The notes under the pieces: generated by a model | What the model was told of the DNA's origin: nothing | The model's input: only the letters and a program-made list of their open reading frames with translations | Databases searched by the model: none | From: a virus | DNA: 64,000 bases | IMG/VR virus record: IMGVR_UViG_3300018984_000002 | Span: 1 to 64,000 of that record | Reading direction: 5' to 3' (one strand) | In this document: one piece after another, positions 24,679-33,589 of the stretch | Layout: each line of letters begins with the position of its first letter | How positions within the stretch are numbered: position 1 is the stretch's first letter | Made by a program: the position numbers and the translations under genes

Positions 24679-24751
24679 TGCAGCAAGTAATTAAGTATCC
24701 TTATTTTAATATATCTGTGTTTAGTATTTAGGATATATAGTGAATTAAATT

Positions 24752-26011
24752 ATGACTACACGCACAAGTAAAAAAAGAAATATTAATAATACAGTGCCAG
24801 TCACACATTTTGAGGCACAACCATTATCTGCCGAATTTAAGGAAGCAGATGGACATATTCAGACTAGTGCGTTGATATTAGTCGAAGGCGAACATATTGA
24901 CAGTAAACAACGTAAGCATATTTTCTCAGCAGAGAGAATTCAAAAAATAGCAGACAATACAAATCGCTTACTACAAATGGGTACACGAGTACCTTTTTTA
25001 GCTGATCATATTAAGGCTCAAGACAAAACTTATGGTGATTTAGATGGCTCTATCGAAACTCGTGTAATTACACCAGAAGATATTGGAGATTCTAGATACA
25101 ATCATTTAGTAGGAAAATTTGGTGCTTTTGCTAATCAAATAACAATTAAATCCCGGCAAGCCATAGAACAGTACAGAGATAAGCTACTATCAACTATTAG
25201 TCCTGGTATAGATATTGTTTCGGACTGTATTAGAGAAATTAGTGCAACAAGTACACCAGCAATTGTTGGTCTAAGACTATTTAAAGGTCATGATGCTGGA
25301 TTAGCTACATTTGCTTTATCGTTTGACGAACTAGAAAATAGTGACGATCAAGTAGATCAAGTAAAACAGCAATACGACGAACTTACTGAGGATTTGTGGT
25401 TGGTTTTGGCAAGTATTCTTACTGCAACTGACGAAGCACTAAATGGTCAAGATCAAAGTCAATTAATGGAAAAAGCATTAGATGATTTTGAAACTCGACT
25501 GTTAGAAGTATTAGGTGTACAACCTGAAGACGAAGAATCGGAGCAACAACCTACAACACCAGCTCAAGAAGACACCAAAGCTCAACAAAGTGCTGGTATG
25601 CCAAGGACACTATCTCAACGTGGTAGTCAGGCACAATACAGTCTGCCAGAATCAAACCAAGTATTAGCAGCTTTTACTTTGGATGAGATGGAAAAGTTGG
25701 CTGAGTTTGGTATAGGAAGTGCATTTAAAACAGCACGGGCAGCTTTAGGAGGTGCTGCTAAAAAAGTAGCTACTGAAGCTAGCAAAACTAAAAATATGTC
25801 TAAATTAGGTTTTGGTATTTCCAAAGCCAAAGCCTCTCTGTCAGGAAAAGGTAGACTGAAATCTAATCTAGCTGGTATTGGTGGTGCGGCTAAAGCGGCT
25901 TATGGTACTACTGGTGGTAAAATTGCTGCTGGTGGTTTAGGTGTAGCCGCAGTAGGAGGAACAGCCATGGGAGTAAATAAACTACGTAAACCCAAAAGAC
26001 CCAAATTTTAA
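24752..26011 (+). CDS. Prohead (capsid maturation) protease with cargo-like tail, 419 aa
   Basis: Residues 30-165 resemble Mu gpI-type prohead proteases. They have F-L-A-D-H-I with His86, an alternating strand region, and the serine-containing L-L-S-T-I-S-P-G-I (145-153), the equivalent of the K-x-x-S-I-S-P-x-I motif of the assemblin-like fold. It would cut scaffold and head proteins during maturation. The protein itself contains candidate cut sites L-S-A-E-F29, L-A-T-F187, L-A-A-F308 and L-A-E-F319. After the last site comes a basic glycine/alanine-rich tail of 100 residues like that of the cargo proteins. A maturation role fits its place upstream of the capsid gene. Confidence 0.75.
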   Translation: MTTRTSKKRNINNTVPVTHFEAQPLSAEFKEADGHIQTSALILVEGEHIDSKQRKHIFSAERIQKIADNTNRLLQMGTRVPFLADHIKAQDKTYGDLDGSIETRVITPEDIGDSRYNHLVGKFGAFANQITIKSRQAIEQYRDKLLSTISPGIDIVSDCIREISATSTPAIVGLRLFKGHDAGLATFALSFDELENSDDQVDQVKQQYDELTEDLWLVLASILTATDEALNGQDQSQLMEKALDDFETRLLEVLGVQPEDEESEQQPTTPAQEDTKAQQSAGMPRTLSQRGSQAQYSLPESNQVLAAFTLDEMEKLAEFGIGSAFKTARAALGGAAKKVATEASKTKNMSKLGFGISKAKASLSGKGRLKSNLAGIGGAAKAAYGTTGGKIAAGGLGVAAVGGTAMGVNKLRKPKRPKF

Positions 26012-26035
26012 TTTACAAAATAAAGGATAAATAGT

Positions 26036-26626
26036 ATGTCAAAGTCAGTTGTTGCAGCATTTAGTATGTCGGATTTAGAAAGCCTTAATGGTTATTCTCA
26101 TCTGGCTAACTTTGCTCGTAAAAAAGGTAGCAAAGATAAAAAGAAAAGAATGAGTAAAGGGGGCATTGCTGCTGGTTTAGCCGGAGCGGGTGCTTTAGGT
26201 GCTGCTGGAGCTAGATATGGTGGAGGTGCTGCTGCTAAAGTTTATGGTGGATTAAGAAAAGGTGGTGTAGGTCGTAAAGAAGCTGCCAAATCTGCTCGTG
26301 ATGTAGGAGCATTTGTTGGTAAAAACAGATTAAATCAAGATGTGTCAGCTTTAAAAAATATGCCCAGACAAGTGGGTAAAGCTGGTGGACGTTTACTTGA
26401 CTCATTAAAAAGAGCCGGAGGTGCGGCTAAGTCCGGTTTACAAACTCCAACAGGAGCAGGTGGAACTAATGCAGGTAAGCTACGTGAACCACTAAACCGT
26501 TTAGGTAATGCTGCCAAAGGTGGATTAAGTACTAAAGGTGGCAAACTTGGAGCTGGTTTATTAGCTGCTGCTGCTGTAGGTGGAGCTGGTGCTGCCGCAT
26601 TACGTAGCCGTAAAAAAAGGAAATAA
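26036..26626 (+). CDS. Cargo-family protein, 196 aa
   Basis: Preceded by an AAAGGA binding site. The long leader ends S-H-L-A-N-F26, followed by A-R-K-K-G-S-K-D-K-K-K-R, the consensus basic block. The rest is extremely rich in Gly, Ala, Lys and Arg, with a final hydrophobic stretch and R-S-R-K-K-R-K at the end. Its C-terminal third resembles the tail of the protease just upstream, suggesting duplication or domain sharing. Confidence 0.7.
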   Translation: MSKSVVAAFSMSDLESLNGYSHLANFARKKGSKDKKKRMSKGGIAAGLAGAGALGAAGARYGGGAAAKVYGGLRKGGVGRKEAAKSARDVGAFVGKNRLNQDVSALKNMPRQVGKAGGRLLDSLKRAGGAAKSGLQTPTGAGGTNAGKLREPLNRLGNAAKGGLSTKGGKLGAGLLAAAAVGGAGAAALRSRKKRK

Positions 26627-26629
26627 CTA

Positions 26630-26917
26630 ATGTTACTAAGTGAAGCTACTTTTGCCACATCAACTTTAGGTATTACCAAACCCCGCAAAAAGAAACTAGT
26701 TGGGTTAGGAAGTGCTGCTACTAGTGGTGCTATTTCTGGAGGTGGAACTGGTGCTTTGGTTGGGCTACTAGCTAAACATAGTAATAGTGGTTTTCAACGT
26801 AATGCTGCAGCAGCAGGAGCAGCAATAGGAGCTGGTATGAGTATAGCTAAAAAGCTTAAATCTACTAAACCTAAGACACCCAAAATACCCAAACCCAAGA
26901 AAACAAAAACAATATAA
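26630..26917 (+). CDS. Diverged cargo-family protein, 95 aa
   Basis: Starts MLLSEATFATSTLG, with T-F-A in place of the usual N-F-A junction, and lacks the full GSKDK block but has K-P-R-K-K-K. A glycine-rich segment (31-50) and an alanine-rich helix follow, then a Lys/Pro tail (P-K-T-P-K-I-P-K-P-K-K-T-K). It lies 3 bases after the previous gene. I place it in the family on layout rather than on the leader. Confidence 0.6.
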   Translation: MLLSEATFATSTLGITKPRKKKLVGLGSAATSGAISGGGTGALVGLLAKHSNSGFQRNAAAAGAAIGAGMSIAKKLKSTKPKTPKIPKPKKTKTI

Positions 26918-26930
26918 GGAATCAAAGATT

Positions 26931-27890
26931 ATGGCAGGTTTACAACAACTACAAAATACTGAAGAGATTACTGATATTCAGTATCACATGGGACTTTACG
27001 AAGAGTTAATTGAGAATCTTGACAATGCTGTTGAAGCTGGAGTTATGGATGAAGCAACAGCTAAAGCTCATAAAGCACAAGCAATTATTGACCTTAATAA
27101 CCGTTTGTTAGAGTCCGAAAATATTGATGAAGAAGAACTACAAGCAATATACGGCGACTCAGAATATTCGCAAGGTGATGAAGGTGTGGCTAATTTTAGT
27201 ATTGGTAATCGTTTTGGGGCTGCATTAATTGAATTAGGCGAACAAGCAGGTTACGACGATATAAAGTCATTGGTGTATGACATAGCCGAACTCACAGAAA
27301 ATGACCCTGAAGACATTGCAGGACTAATTACTGGGGACAGCGAACCGGACGATAATTTAGCCATTTACCTAGCTCGTTGCTTTGAGCTTGACGAAGAATA
27401 TACTACAGATCTTCGTTTGGCAGCTATGGAAGCTCGTGGTGAAACTCTAGAAGATTACGAAGACAGTGATGAAGATGAAGACGAGGAAGACGCCGAATAT
27501 TCTCAAGTTACGGAACTAAATAACCGTATTGCTGAATTTGAGCAAAACCAACAAATTCGTGATGCTTTAAATGAACTAGAACTAAAAGCCAAACAAGTAA
27601 TGCCTCCGAGTGCAGTCAAAGTATTGTTTGGCGATTTTCAGCTTGAGAGCGATCGTGTTGCTGCATTTTCTCGTACAGCAGATCTTAATGGTGTAGGTGT
27701 TGCAGAAGAACTTTATGCAATGCAAAAAACCATTGAATTGTTCGAGAAAAGTGGACTCAACAAACTAGCCATGTTTCAGTCTTATTCTACTGGTACTGCT
27801 ACAGAAGTGACCGACGAAGACGCTGAAATTGAAGCACAAGCAAAACGTAATTTTGAGTTACGTAAAGCCCGTAGTCACAACTTAATTTAA
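26931..27890 (+). CDS. Probable scaffolding protein, 319 aa
   Basis: Good binding site (AAGGAA) upstream. The protein is very acidic and largely helical, with an Asp/Glu run near residues 155-175, as in many head scaffolds. It lies between the protease and the decoration and capsid genes, the usual place for a scaffold. It contains several candidate protease junctions: G-V-A-N-F89/S, R-V-A-A-F246/S and K-L-A-M-F/Q. Cleavage would release it from the prohead. A helical segment (about 100-150) resembles a Cro-like fold (A-E-L-T-E-N-D-P-E-D-I-A-G-L-I), so a regulator-derived origin is possible. Confidence 0.6.
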   Translation: MAGLQQLQNTEEITDIQYHMGLYEELIENLDNAVEAGVMDEATAKAHKAQAIIDLNNRLLESENIDEEELQAIYGDSEYSQGDEGVANFSIGNRFGAALIELGEQAGYDDIKSLVYDIAELTENDPEDIAGLITGDSEPDDNLAIYLARCFELDEEYTTDLRLAAMEARGETLEDYEDSDEDEDEEDAEYSQVTELNNRIAEFEQNQQIRDALNELELKAKQVMPPSAVKVLFGDFQLESDRVAAFSRTADLNGVGVAEELYAMQKTIELFEKSGLNKLAMFQSYSTGTATEVTDEDAEIEAQAKRNFELRKARSHNLI

Positions 27891-27905
27891 AAAGGACTCC
27901 CACAA

Positions 27906-28742
27906 ATGTTAAACCGTGTTAGATACAACAGTGACCCACAAATCATTGCTTTTGCAGATATGCAAGAAGCACCAGTGAGTGCAACTGTAAATGCTACTTT
28001 TATTTCACCAGATGTAGACGGACGTAAAAATGTCCCGGCGGGTATGTGGATTGCTCGTCGTAAAGGTAGCGCTGAACTATGTTTTTTACCTCGTGCGACC
28101 ACAACTCAAGCTACAGACACTAATTCAAACACACTCAGACTCAACATTATTGCTCCTTTTGTTCCGGGCGATAAGTTGTATGTGATTGAACCTTACGCAA
28201 GTGTGAGTGTTACAGGCGTTAGTGTAGGACAAACATTAATTATCACAGTTAATGGTCGTGCCACTACAGTTACTGCTACCACAACGTCTATTTCTGATTT
28301 GATTAATCTAGCAGCACAAGCATTACTTAATAGCCAAGTCCGGGCAGTTCCAGATACCACTAACAATAAGTTGTATTTGTTCTCTAAAAACAAGAGTGAA
28401 TATCCACTAACTGTTACTGGTACGGCAACTGCATCTGCTAGTGACAGCAAATTGACTACACCTGCATCTGAGCTTGGCACTATTCAGTCAATTAATCCAA
28501 CTACTAAAGAGGTTACTTTGACTGGTAATGCTGGGTATGTATTACCTGTTGGTAGCCACATAGGAAGTCCTGTAGAAGACATTCTTGGTTTGAATGTACA
28601 TTCTCACGATTTCTCTACCACACTGTCTAAACACATTAATGGCTTGACTGGAGCAATTGGTGTGTATCAAAGTGCATTACCTTATCTTGATGATGAGATT
28701 AAGGATCGGTTTCCCAAGATGTTGTTCCGTTCACGTTTTTAA
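27906..28742 (+). CDS. Probable head decoration or capsid-associated protein, 278 aa
   Basis: Strong AAAGGA site. The sequence is beta-rich with low charge. Its start (V-R-Y-N-S-D-P-Q-I-I-A-F then A-D-M-Q) fits the [LIV]-A-x-F junction, with I-I-A-F16. A region near residues 100-145 (S-V-G-Q-T-L-I-I-T-V-N-G, then T-T-T-S-I-S-D-L) looks like a short beta-sandwich. Its place just before the capsid gene is that of decoration proteins in Mu- and lambda-like phages. Confidence 0.6.
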   Translation: MLNRVRYNSDPQIIAFADMQEAPVSATVNATFISPDVDGRKNVPAGMWIARRKGSAELCFLPRATTTQATDTNSNTLRLNIIAPFVPGDKLYVIEPYASVSVTGVSVGQTLIITVNGRATTVTATTTSISDLINLAAQALLNSQVRAVPDTTNNKLYLFSKNKSEYPLTVTGTATASASDSKLTTPASELGTIQSINPTTKEVTLTGNAGYVLPVGSHIGSPVEDILGLNVHSHDFSTTLSKHINGLTGAIGVYQSALPYLDDEIKDRFPKMLFRSRF

Positions 28743-28777
28743 TTTGAAGTAATAATTTAGGACACTAAATAAAGAAT

Positions 28778-29935
28778 ATGGGATACATTGCCAATTGGCT
28801 AAATGATAAACAACAAGCTAAAGAAGCTGACTGGATTATTGAGTCAACACTCACGACTCTTAAACAACGGTCAGGTATTCTTGACCCGTATATGCCTATC
28901 AAGCAATACGATTCTAGAAACTTCTTGGCTTATGTTGTAGAGCAGATTAACACTATTGCAAGTGTCGTTGCTTATGGGTCTAATATTCCCCTCACACGAC
29001 ATAATGCAATTCAGAAACTGACTATTCAGATGGTCAAGATTGCATTGAGTAGGGTTTACGACGAGCCTACTCAGTGGGATATGCGTGACAGTATGATGTT
29101 TGCTAAGGGAGCAGCTGTTACAGTACAAGACCAAAAGATGTCTGACGGTAGTGTTGTTAAAGGTACTAACAACGATTTAGCTAATTACCTTTGGGGAAGT
29201 ATTGAGCAACTAGTTAAATCGTGTATGGATACCTTAAATGTAATGACATGGCAGTTATTACAGACTGGTACTGTTAATTTTACAGATACTCGAACAGAGA
29301 CTACTACTGTAATTAACTTTGTAGACCCACAAGCTGATTACAATCATTTTCCTGAAACATTAGTACAAACAGGAGCTAATGCTAATCCCCAAGATAATGT
29401 TTGGAGTGATTATGAGTATGCTAACGGACTACAGCGATTGTTCTTGGATGTAGATACCTTTATAGATACTAATGGTAATCCCCCCGACCTCATTGTAATG
29501 AGCCGTAGAGCGCGTAATGATTTACTGAATCAAAAGACTACCAAGGAAGCTGCAAGGCAGATGATGGCTAGTACTCAGGTGGGTACGGTGTCTCCAGATA
29601 TGTTGAAGAACATTCTTAGCGCTAGAGAGTTACCAGAGATTAAAACCTTTGATGAACTATATCAGATTGAGAATGTTAATAAGCAGATTACTAAGGGGCG
29701 GTTTTTGAATGATAATCGCTACTGTTTCTTGGTAGAAAATGCTGGAGTTAGGGCAGTGGGACCAACTTTGGAATCGGCAAACGGAGCATTGGACCTGAAT
29801 CCTAAATCCGGTGTTTATGTGTCTACAAGGGAAGTAAACAAAGAGCCTCCGATTGATTGTACTACTGCAATTATGACTGGCGTACCTTTTGTGGGAGATC
29901 CAAAGAAGCTGTTTTCTAGACAAGTCAAAGCATAA
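28778..29935 (+). CDS. Major capsid protein
   Basis: 385 residues, right for an HK97-fold capsid. The C-terminal part has the pattern of the lambda gpE/Mu-like capsid group: P-P-D-L-I-V-M-S-R-R-A-R, then G-R-F-L-N-D-N-R-Y-C-F-L-V-E-N, A-V-G-P-T-L-E, and the end G-V-P-F-V-G-D-P. Position after the protease, scaffold-like and decoration-like genes agrees. A strong terminator follows, as often after the most highly expressed gene. I see no obvious cleaved N-terminal delta domain. Confidence 0.75.
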   Translation: MGYIANWLNDKQQAKEADWIIESTLTTLKQRSGILDPYMPIKQYDSRNFLAYVVEQINTIASVVAYGSNIPLTRHNAIQKLTIQMVKIALSRVYDEPTQWDMRDSMMFAKGAAVTVQDQKMSDGSVVKGTNNDLANYLWGSIEQLVKSCMDTLNVMTWQLLQTGTVNFTDTRTETTTVINFVDPQADYNHFPETLVQTGANANPQDNVWSDYEYANGLQRLFLDVDTFIDTNGNPPDLIVMSRRARNDLLNQKTTKEAARQMMASTQVGTVSPDMLKNILSARELPEIKTFDELYQIENVNKQITKGRFLNDNRYCFLVENAGVRAVGPTLESANGALDLNPKSGVYVSTREVNKEPPIDCTTAIMTGVPFVGDPKKLFSRQVKA

Positions 29936-29964
29936 TTCTTTTTCAGTTTCTTGTTACCAAAATG

Positions 29965-29997
29965 AACCTCTCTAGATTATTCCAGAGAGGTTTTTCT
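29965..29997 (+). terminator. Rho-independent terminator after the capsid gene
   Basis: AACCTCTCT (29965-29973) pairs with AGAGAGGTT (29984-29992), followed by TTTTTCTTT. Confidence 0.92.
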
Positions 29998-30001
29998 TTG
30001 T

Positions 30002-30007
30002 TATAAT
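30002..30007 (+). promoter_or_regulatory. Consensus -10 box for the homing endonuclease gene
   Basis: Perfect TATAAT 34 bases before the GIY-YIG start and just after the capsid terminator. TTTCAGTTTCTTGTTACC (29941-29958) is nearly inverted at 30013-30034, flanking the terminator and promoter. Confidence 0.6.
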
Positions 30008-30040
30008 ATAGGTAGGTAACAAGACAAGTACTGAAAGAAC

Positions 30041-31114
30041 ATGATTATTTACGAACATTGCCCGATTCTGTATATTTATGCATTACTCGACCCAATCACA
30101 TCTGAAGTGAGATATGTAGGTCAAACTAAAAATCCACGCAAAAGGTTACTAAGCCATATATCTCTAGCTAGAACAGGACGAGAACGTAATCATAAGGCTT
30201 GTTGGATTAAGGGCTTACTTAGTAAAGAATTAGAGCCTATTCAGAAACTACTGGAAACTTGTGAAATAGAAATAGGACATAATCAAGAAGATTTTTGGAT
30301 TAAGTATTACCAGGATAAAAACCACAGAATACTAAATACAGAGGCTCCTGCAAAAACACCTTGCTTGAATCGCCCTCAAACTGACTCTGAAGTACAGGTT
30401 AACCGAGAACGTCAGTTAAGTCGCAATAGTAAAACTCGTGCAGTTTCTTATCACGGAGTACACATTCATGCTAAGAACTCAAATGTACCTTATCGTGCAT
30501 CCCTTCGTATTAAAACAGTAAGACATCATCTAGGTCAATGGGATAACCCCGAAGAGGCAGCACGAGCCTGGGACAGTGCTATGGCTTATTACTTTCCAGA
30601 CCACAAGATATTTAATTTTCCAGATAGTGTTGTCCCTTTAAGTATAGATGAGATCAAAAAAACTAGAACAGCATTAGTCAATCAAACGTCTCAACATAGG
30701 GGTGTGACTTTAATTAAAAAATCTGGTCTTTGGGCAGTTAGTTGTTCTTTCGATAATAAAAAGACCAAGGTAGGTACTTTTGAAACAGAAGAAGTAGCGG
30801 CTATGTATCGAGATAGCTTGGAATTATACTATAACCCAGATAAGCCTAAGCTTAATTTTCCTGATAAAAGTAATAAAGCACTATCTATTGAGGAAGTCCG
30901 AATAATAAGCAGGCAGCTAAAAGGTTTATCCGACACCCAAACATCTAAATATCCTTATATCTTTTACCAGAAACGAGAAAACAAATGGGCATTTGAAATT
31001 AATAAATATCGTAAGTCTGGGTTCCAAACAGAACTAGAAGCAGCAAGGGCGCTTAACACCTACCTCACTATAAACAAAATAAACAAACCAATACTTAAAC
31101 TACAAACCTCCTAA
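30041..31114 (+). CDS. GIY-YIG homing endonuclease with AP2 domains, 357 aa
   Basis: N-terminal GIY-YIG nuclease: Y-I-Y-A-L-L-D (11-17) and R-Y-V-G-Q-T (24-29), then the arginine of R-K-R-L-L-S-H-I. After residue 130 come two AP2-type DNA-binding repeats. The first reads Y-H-G-V-H-I-H to N-F-P-D, with G-Q-W-D-N-P-E-E-A-A-R-A-W-D. The second reads H-R-G-V-T to L-N-F-P-D. A weaker third follows. It is a selfish free-standing gene inserted after the capsid gene, with its own -10 box and terminator. A dispersed-repeat copy is read through near 30894. Confidence 0.9.
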   Translation: MIIYEHCPILYIYALLDPITSEVRYVGQTKNPRKRLLSHISLARTGRERNHKACWIKGLLSKELEPIQKLLETCEIEIGHNQEDFWIKYYQDKNHRILNTEAPAKTPCLNRPQTDSEVQVNRERQLSRNSKTRAVSYHGVHIHAKNSNVPYRASLRIKTVRHHLGQWDNPEEAARAWDSAMAYYFPDHKIFNFPDSVVPLSIDEIKKTRTALVNQTSQHRGVTLIKKSGLWAVSCSFDNKKTKVGTFETEEVAAMYRDSLELYYNPDKPKLNFPDKSNKALSIEEVRIISRQLKGLSDTQTSKYPYIFYQKRENKWAFEINKYRKSGFQTELEAARALNTYLTINKINKPILKLQTS

Positions 31115-31143
31115 AAACTTTTAATACTAACTACCTACAATTT

Positions 31144-31170
31144 AAAGAGGGTGGACTCCCTCTTTTTTTT
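31144..31170 (+). terminator. Rho-independent terminator
   Basis: AAAGAGGG (31144-31151) pairs with CCCTCTTT (31158-31165), followed by a long T-run. It ends the GIY-YIG gene. Confidence 0.9.
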
Positions 31171-31201
31171 TACTACAATTAAATTAAAACTAAAAAATAA
31201 T

Positions 31202-31501
31202 ATGTATTATTTATCTGACTTTAACACTGCTAATTTTGCTAGAAAAAAGGGTTCTAAAGATAAAAAGAAAAGAACTTTAAAAAATCCATTAAAAGCAGGC
31301 TTAATTACTGGAGGATTAGTAGCTGCTACTCCAACAATGATTGGTTTAATGGACAAGGATATTAATAAACTAAAACGTGTACCCGCAAAATACAAGCTAG
31401 CAGCTGCAATTGGGGGATTAGGTGTAGGTGGATTAGTTGGATTAAAAACTAGACAAGAAATGAAAAATGGTGGTAAGTATATTACACCATTACAAAAATA
31501 A
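31202..31501 (+). CDS. Cargo-family protein, 99 aa
   Basis: Start at ATG 31202, where the leader MYYLSDFNTANF begins; the open frame extends further upstream through the terminator and is not used. After Phe12 comes A-R-K-K-G-S-K-D-K-K-K-R, then two hydrophobic glycine-rich segments (36-50 and 70-85). It is a compact example of the family: leader, basic block and membrane-hairpin-like region. Confidence 0.7.
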   Translation: MYYLSDFNTANFARKKGSKDKKKRTLKNPLKAGLITGGLVAATPTMIGLMDKDINKLKRVPAKYKLAAAIGGLGVGGLVGLKTRQEMKNGGKYITPLQK

Positions 31502-31510
31502 CTAAAACAA

Positions 31511-31538
31511 AAAGAGATAGCTATTAAACTATCTCTTT
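31511..31538. terminator. Bidirectional rho-independent terminator
   Basis: AAAGAGATAG (31511-31520) pairs with CTATCTCTTT (31529-31538) between the convergent cargo gene and ClpP-like gene. Confidence 0.88.
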
Positions 31539-31548
31539 GCTTTATTAT

Positions 31549-32049
31549 CTAAATAATCTCCTTAACAATACCTAAATCTAAAGCTTGTTTGGCGTTAATA
31601 TAAACTTCTTTATTTTCCCAACCAATCGGGGTTTTTAATTTCTGATTTTCTATCTCTAAACACACTTTAGTTAATTCTTCACATTCAGCTACATAGCTAA
31701 TTGCGTCTGGCTGTTTAACATCATAAAGTGAAAAACTAATTGGGTGAAACAACAACCTTGCATTTTTATACATACTTACATTTTCAGTAGCAAATAAACA
31801 CATAGTTGCTGCACTTGCACAAAATCCACACACAACAATAGAAAAAAGTGCGGGGTTTTGTTGTGCAATTAAATCATATAAAAATAAACCTGCATAAACT
31901 TCGCCGCCACCCGAAGTAATATAAAATGTACTTTTCTTTTCAGTGTCTAAATTATCTAGACACTGTTTTAAATACATTATTCCTTCTTGACATATTCTGC
32001 CTGAATAATAAATAGTGTTGTTGTTTCTGTTGCAAGTATAATCTGGCAT
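31549..32049 (-). CDS. ClpP-like serine protease, 166 aa
   Basis: Minus-strand gene with an AAGAGGT binding site. The ClpP pattern is clear: I-T-S-G-G-G-E-V-Y-A-G-L (45-56), the nucleophile Ser79 in G-F-C-A-S-A-A, and His102 in R-L-L-F-H-P-I. The acidic residue of the triad is not certain. Some phages use ClpP-like proteins as prohead proteases, but a better candidate exists at 24752, and this gene is reversed relative to the head genes. It may instead act on host proteins or subvert the host Clp system. Confidence 0.8.
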   Translation of the reverse strand: MPDYTCNRNNNTIYYSGRICQEGIMYLKQCLDNLDTEKKSTFYITSGGGEVYAGLFLYDLIAQQNPALFSIVVCGFCASAATMCLFATENVSMYKNARLLFHPISFSLYDVKQPDAISYVAECEELTKVCLEIENQKLKTPIGWENKEVYINAKQALDLGIVKEII

Positions 32050-32175
32050 AATAAACCTCTTAATTTAAAACAAGTATAGCAAAGTATCTAGCCATCTAGC
32101 TAGCTAAAAAAACAACAGTTAATTTTTGCTATTTTAATAACTAAAATATAAGTATTACTAGTGTTTAAATAATGT

Positions 32176-33183
32176 ATGTATTTTATTTCTAATATTCAAA
32201 ACAATAAAATAGCTAATTTTAAGACTAAAGAAAAAAAGAAAAACAACAGAGTAGCTATAACTAGCGGTATTGGCGCAGCTTACTTAGGACAAAAAACAAT
32301 TAGATCAGGTATACCTCGTTTGTTAGGTGTACGCTTAGAGTCACATAGTACTAGTAAAAAGACTGCTAAAGAAATACTTAAAAATGGTGGTATTTTAGAT
32401 CCAAATAAAAGTGGTAGCGGAGCTATACGTGCTTTAGAATCTAATGCCGCAGGTGTGGGGACTGATATTAATAAGGCAAAAAATAAAGTATACATAACTG
32501 GTATTCACAAAAATGCTATTGCCCGTGAAATGCCATCTCCTATGGGATTTGGTACTGTTACTGTTGATGCCAAAAAAGAAAACCCGCTTCAGCAAGTTAT
32601 TAACCGAGCAGACCAACGTAGAGGTTATAGAGGTCAAAGCACTATTGATTGGGATTTTGTTAATAAAGATTCTAAAAGGTTTCAAGAATTAGATAAACAA
32701 ACTTTTCAAACACCTTTTGGAAAATCGTTACCTAATCAGCAATTAGCTGATGAGTACACAAATATATTAAAAGGTAATCAAGAAAGACTTGCAGGTGAGC
32801 GTAGTAAAGCCGTATTAAAAGGACAACTACCCACAACAGGTCGTAGTTTATATATTGGTGGTAGCGACGAGTTTTTTAATAAAAACTTTAAGCCTGACTT
32901 CGACGATCCTAGAGCAATGTATTCTGAAGAAAAAGTAAAAGTGTATGGTAATCGTTTAAAAGCCACAGCAGCAGCAATTAAAAAAGAAGGTTTACTAAAA
33001 CTGATGAAAGGTAATCCTAAACGAGTATTAGCAGGAGCAGCAATAACAGGTCTTGGTGGCTTAGGTACGGGTATTTTAGCTAAACGTGCTATTGACAATA
33101 GTATTGGGGAAATTAAAGTAAAAGACTTTTTTAGACGTGGCAAGAAAGTAAAAGGTTATTCACGTAAAAAGAAAAAGAGATGA
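32176..33183 (+). CDS. Cargo-family protein with possible ADP-ribosyltransferase-like region, 335 aa
   Basis: Leader MYFISNIQNNKIANF15, then K-T-K-E-K-K-K. A hydrophobic stretch follows. Residues about 50-90 read L-E-S-H-S-T-S-K-K-T-A-K-E-I-L-K-N-G-G, close to the H-x-T-x-x-x-x-A-x-x-I-x-x-x-G start of ADP-ribosyltransferase-like domains, and later K-V-Y-I-T-G. The catalytic Glu cannot be identified. The C-terminus has a glycine-rich segment and the second-type basic block (K-V-K-D-F-F-R-R-G-K-K-V-K-G-Y). The enzyme reading is weak; family membership is better supported. Confidence 0.55.
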   Translation: MYFISNIQNNKIANFKTKEKKKNNRVAITSGIGAAYLGQKTIRSGIPRLLGVRLESHSTSKKTAKEILKNGGILDPNKSGSGAIRALESNAAGVGTDINKAKNKVYITGIHKNAIAREMPSPMGFGTVTVDAKKENPLQQVINRADQRRGYRGQSTIDWDFVNKDSKRFQELDKQTFQTPFGKSLPNQQLADEYTNILKGNQERLAGERSKAVLKGQLPTTGRSLYIGGSDEFFNKNFKPDFDDPRAMYSEEKVKVYGNRLKATAAAIKKEGLLKLMKGNPKRVLAGAAITGLGGLGTGILAKRAIDNSIGEIKVKDFFRRGKKVKGYSRKKKKR

Positions 33184-33521
33184 CCACACTATTTATTTCG
33201 GACTGCATTACATTTAGTAGAAAACTAGGAAGTAAAAACAAACGAGTAAAATACAAAGGACAAACCTTTGAAATAAGTAGACCAAAATCAGCTACACAAA
33301 AAGGTAAGAAAAAACAAGTAACTGTACGCAACACAAGTACTGGACGAACAAAAACAGTAGCATACGGTGCTAAAGGTTATTCTGATTTTAGAAAAAATAA
33401 AAACGACAAACGTCGAGATAACTATCATGCTAGACACAAAGGTATTAAATTAAAAGATGGTAGTCGAGCTACAGATAATCCATTACAACCCGCATATCAC
33501 TCTTTACGGGATTTATGGTAA
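33180..33521 (+). CDS. Cargo-family protein without membrane segment, 113 aa
   Basis: ATGA overlap with the previous gene. Leader MTTLFISDCITF12, then S-R-K-L-G-S-K-N-K-R-V-K. Unlike its relatives it has no glycine-rich hydrophobic part; the rest is basic and hydrophilic (K-K-K-Q-V-T-V-R-N-T-S-T-G-R-T-K). The leader FISD codons are a dispersed-repeat copy (33190-33204), and another copy starts right after the stop. Confidence 0.65.
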   Translation: MTTLFISDCITFSRKLGSKNKRVKYKGQTFEISRPKSATQKGKKKQVTVRNTSTGRTKTVAYGAKGYSDFRKNKNDKRRDNYHARHKGIKLKDGSRATDNPLQPAYHSLRDLW

Positions 33522-33539
33522 GAGTCCGAAATAATAGGG
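33522..33539 (+). repeat. Dispersed AGTCCGAAA element, intergenic copy
   Basis: GAGTCCGAAATAATAGGG directly after the TAA of the 113-aa gene. Confidence 0.88.
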
Positions 33540-33589
33540 TTTAGGTGTTTATCGTTTAAAATAAAATTAACTATACAATACTAATATTT

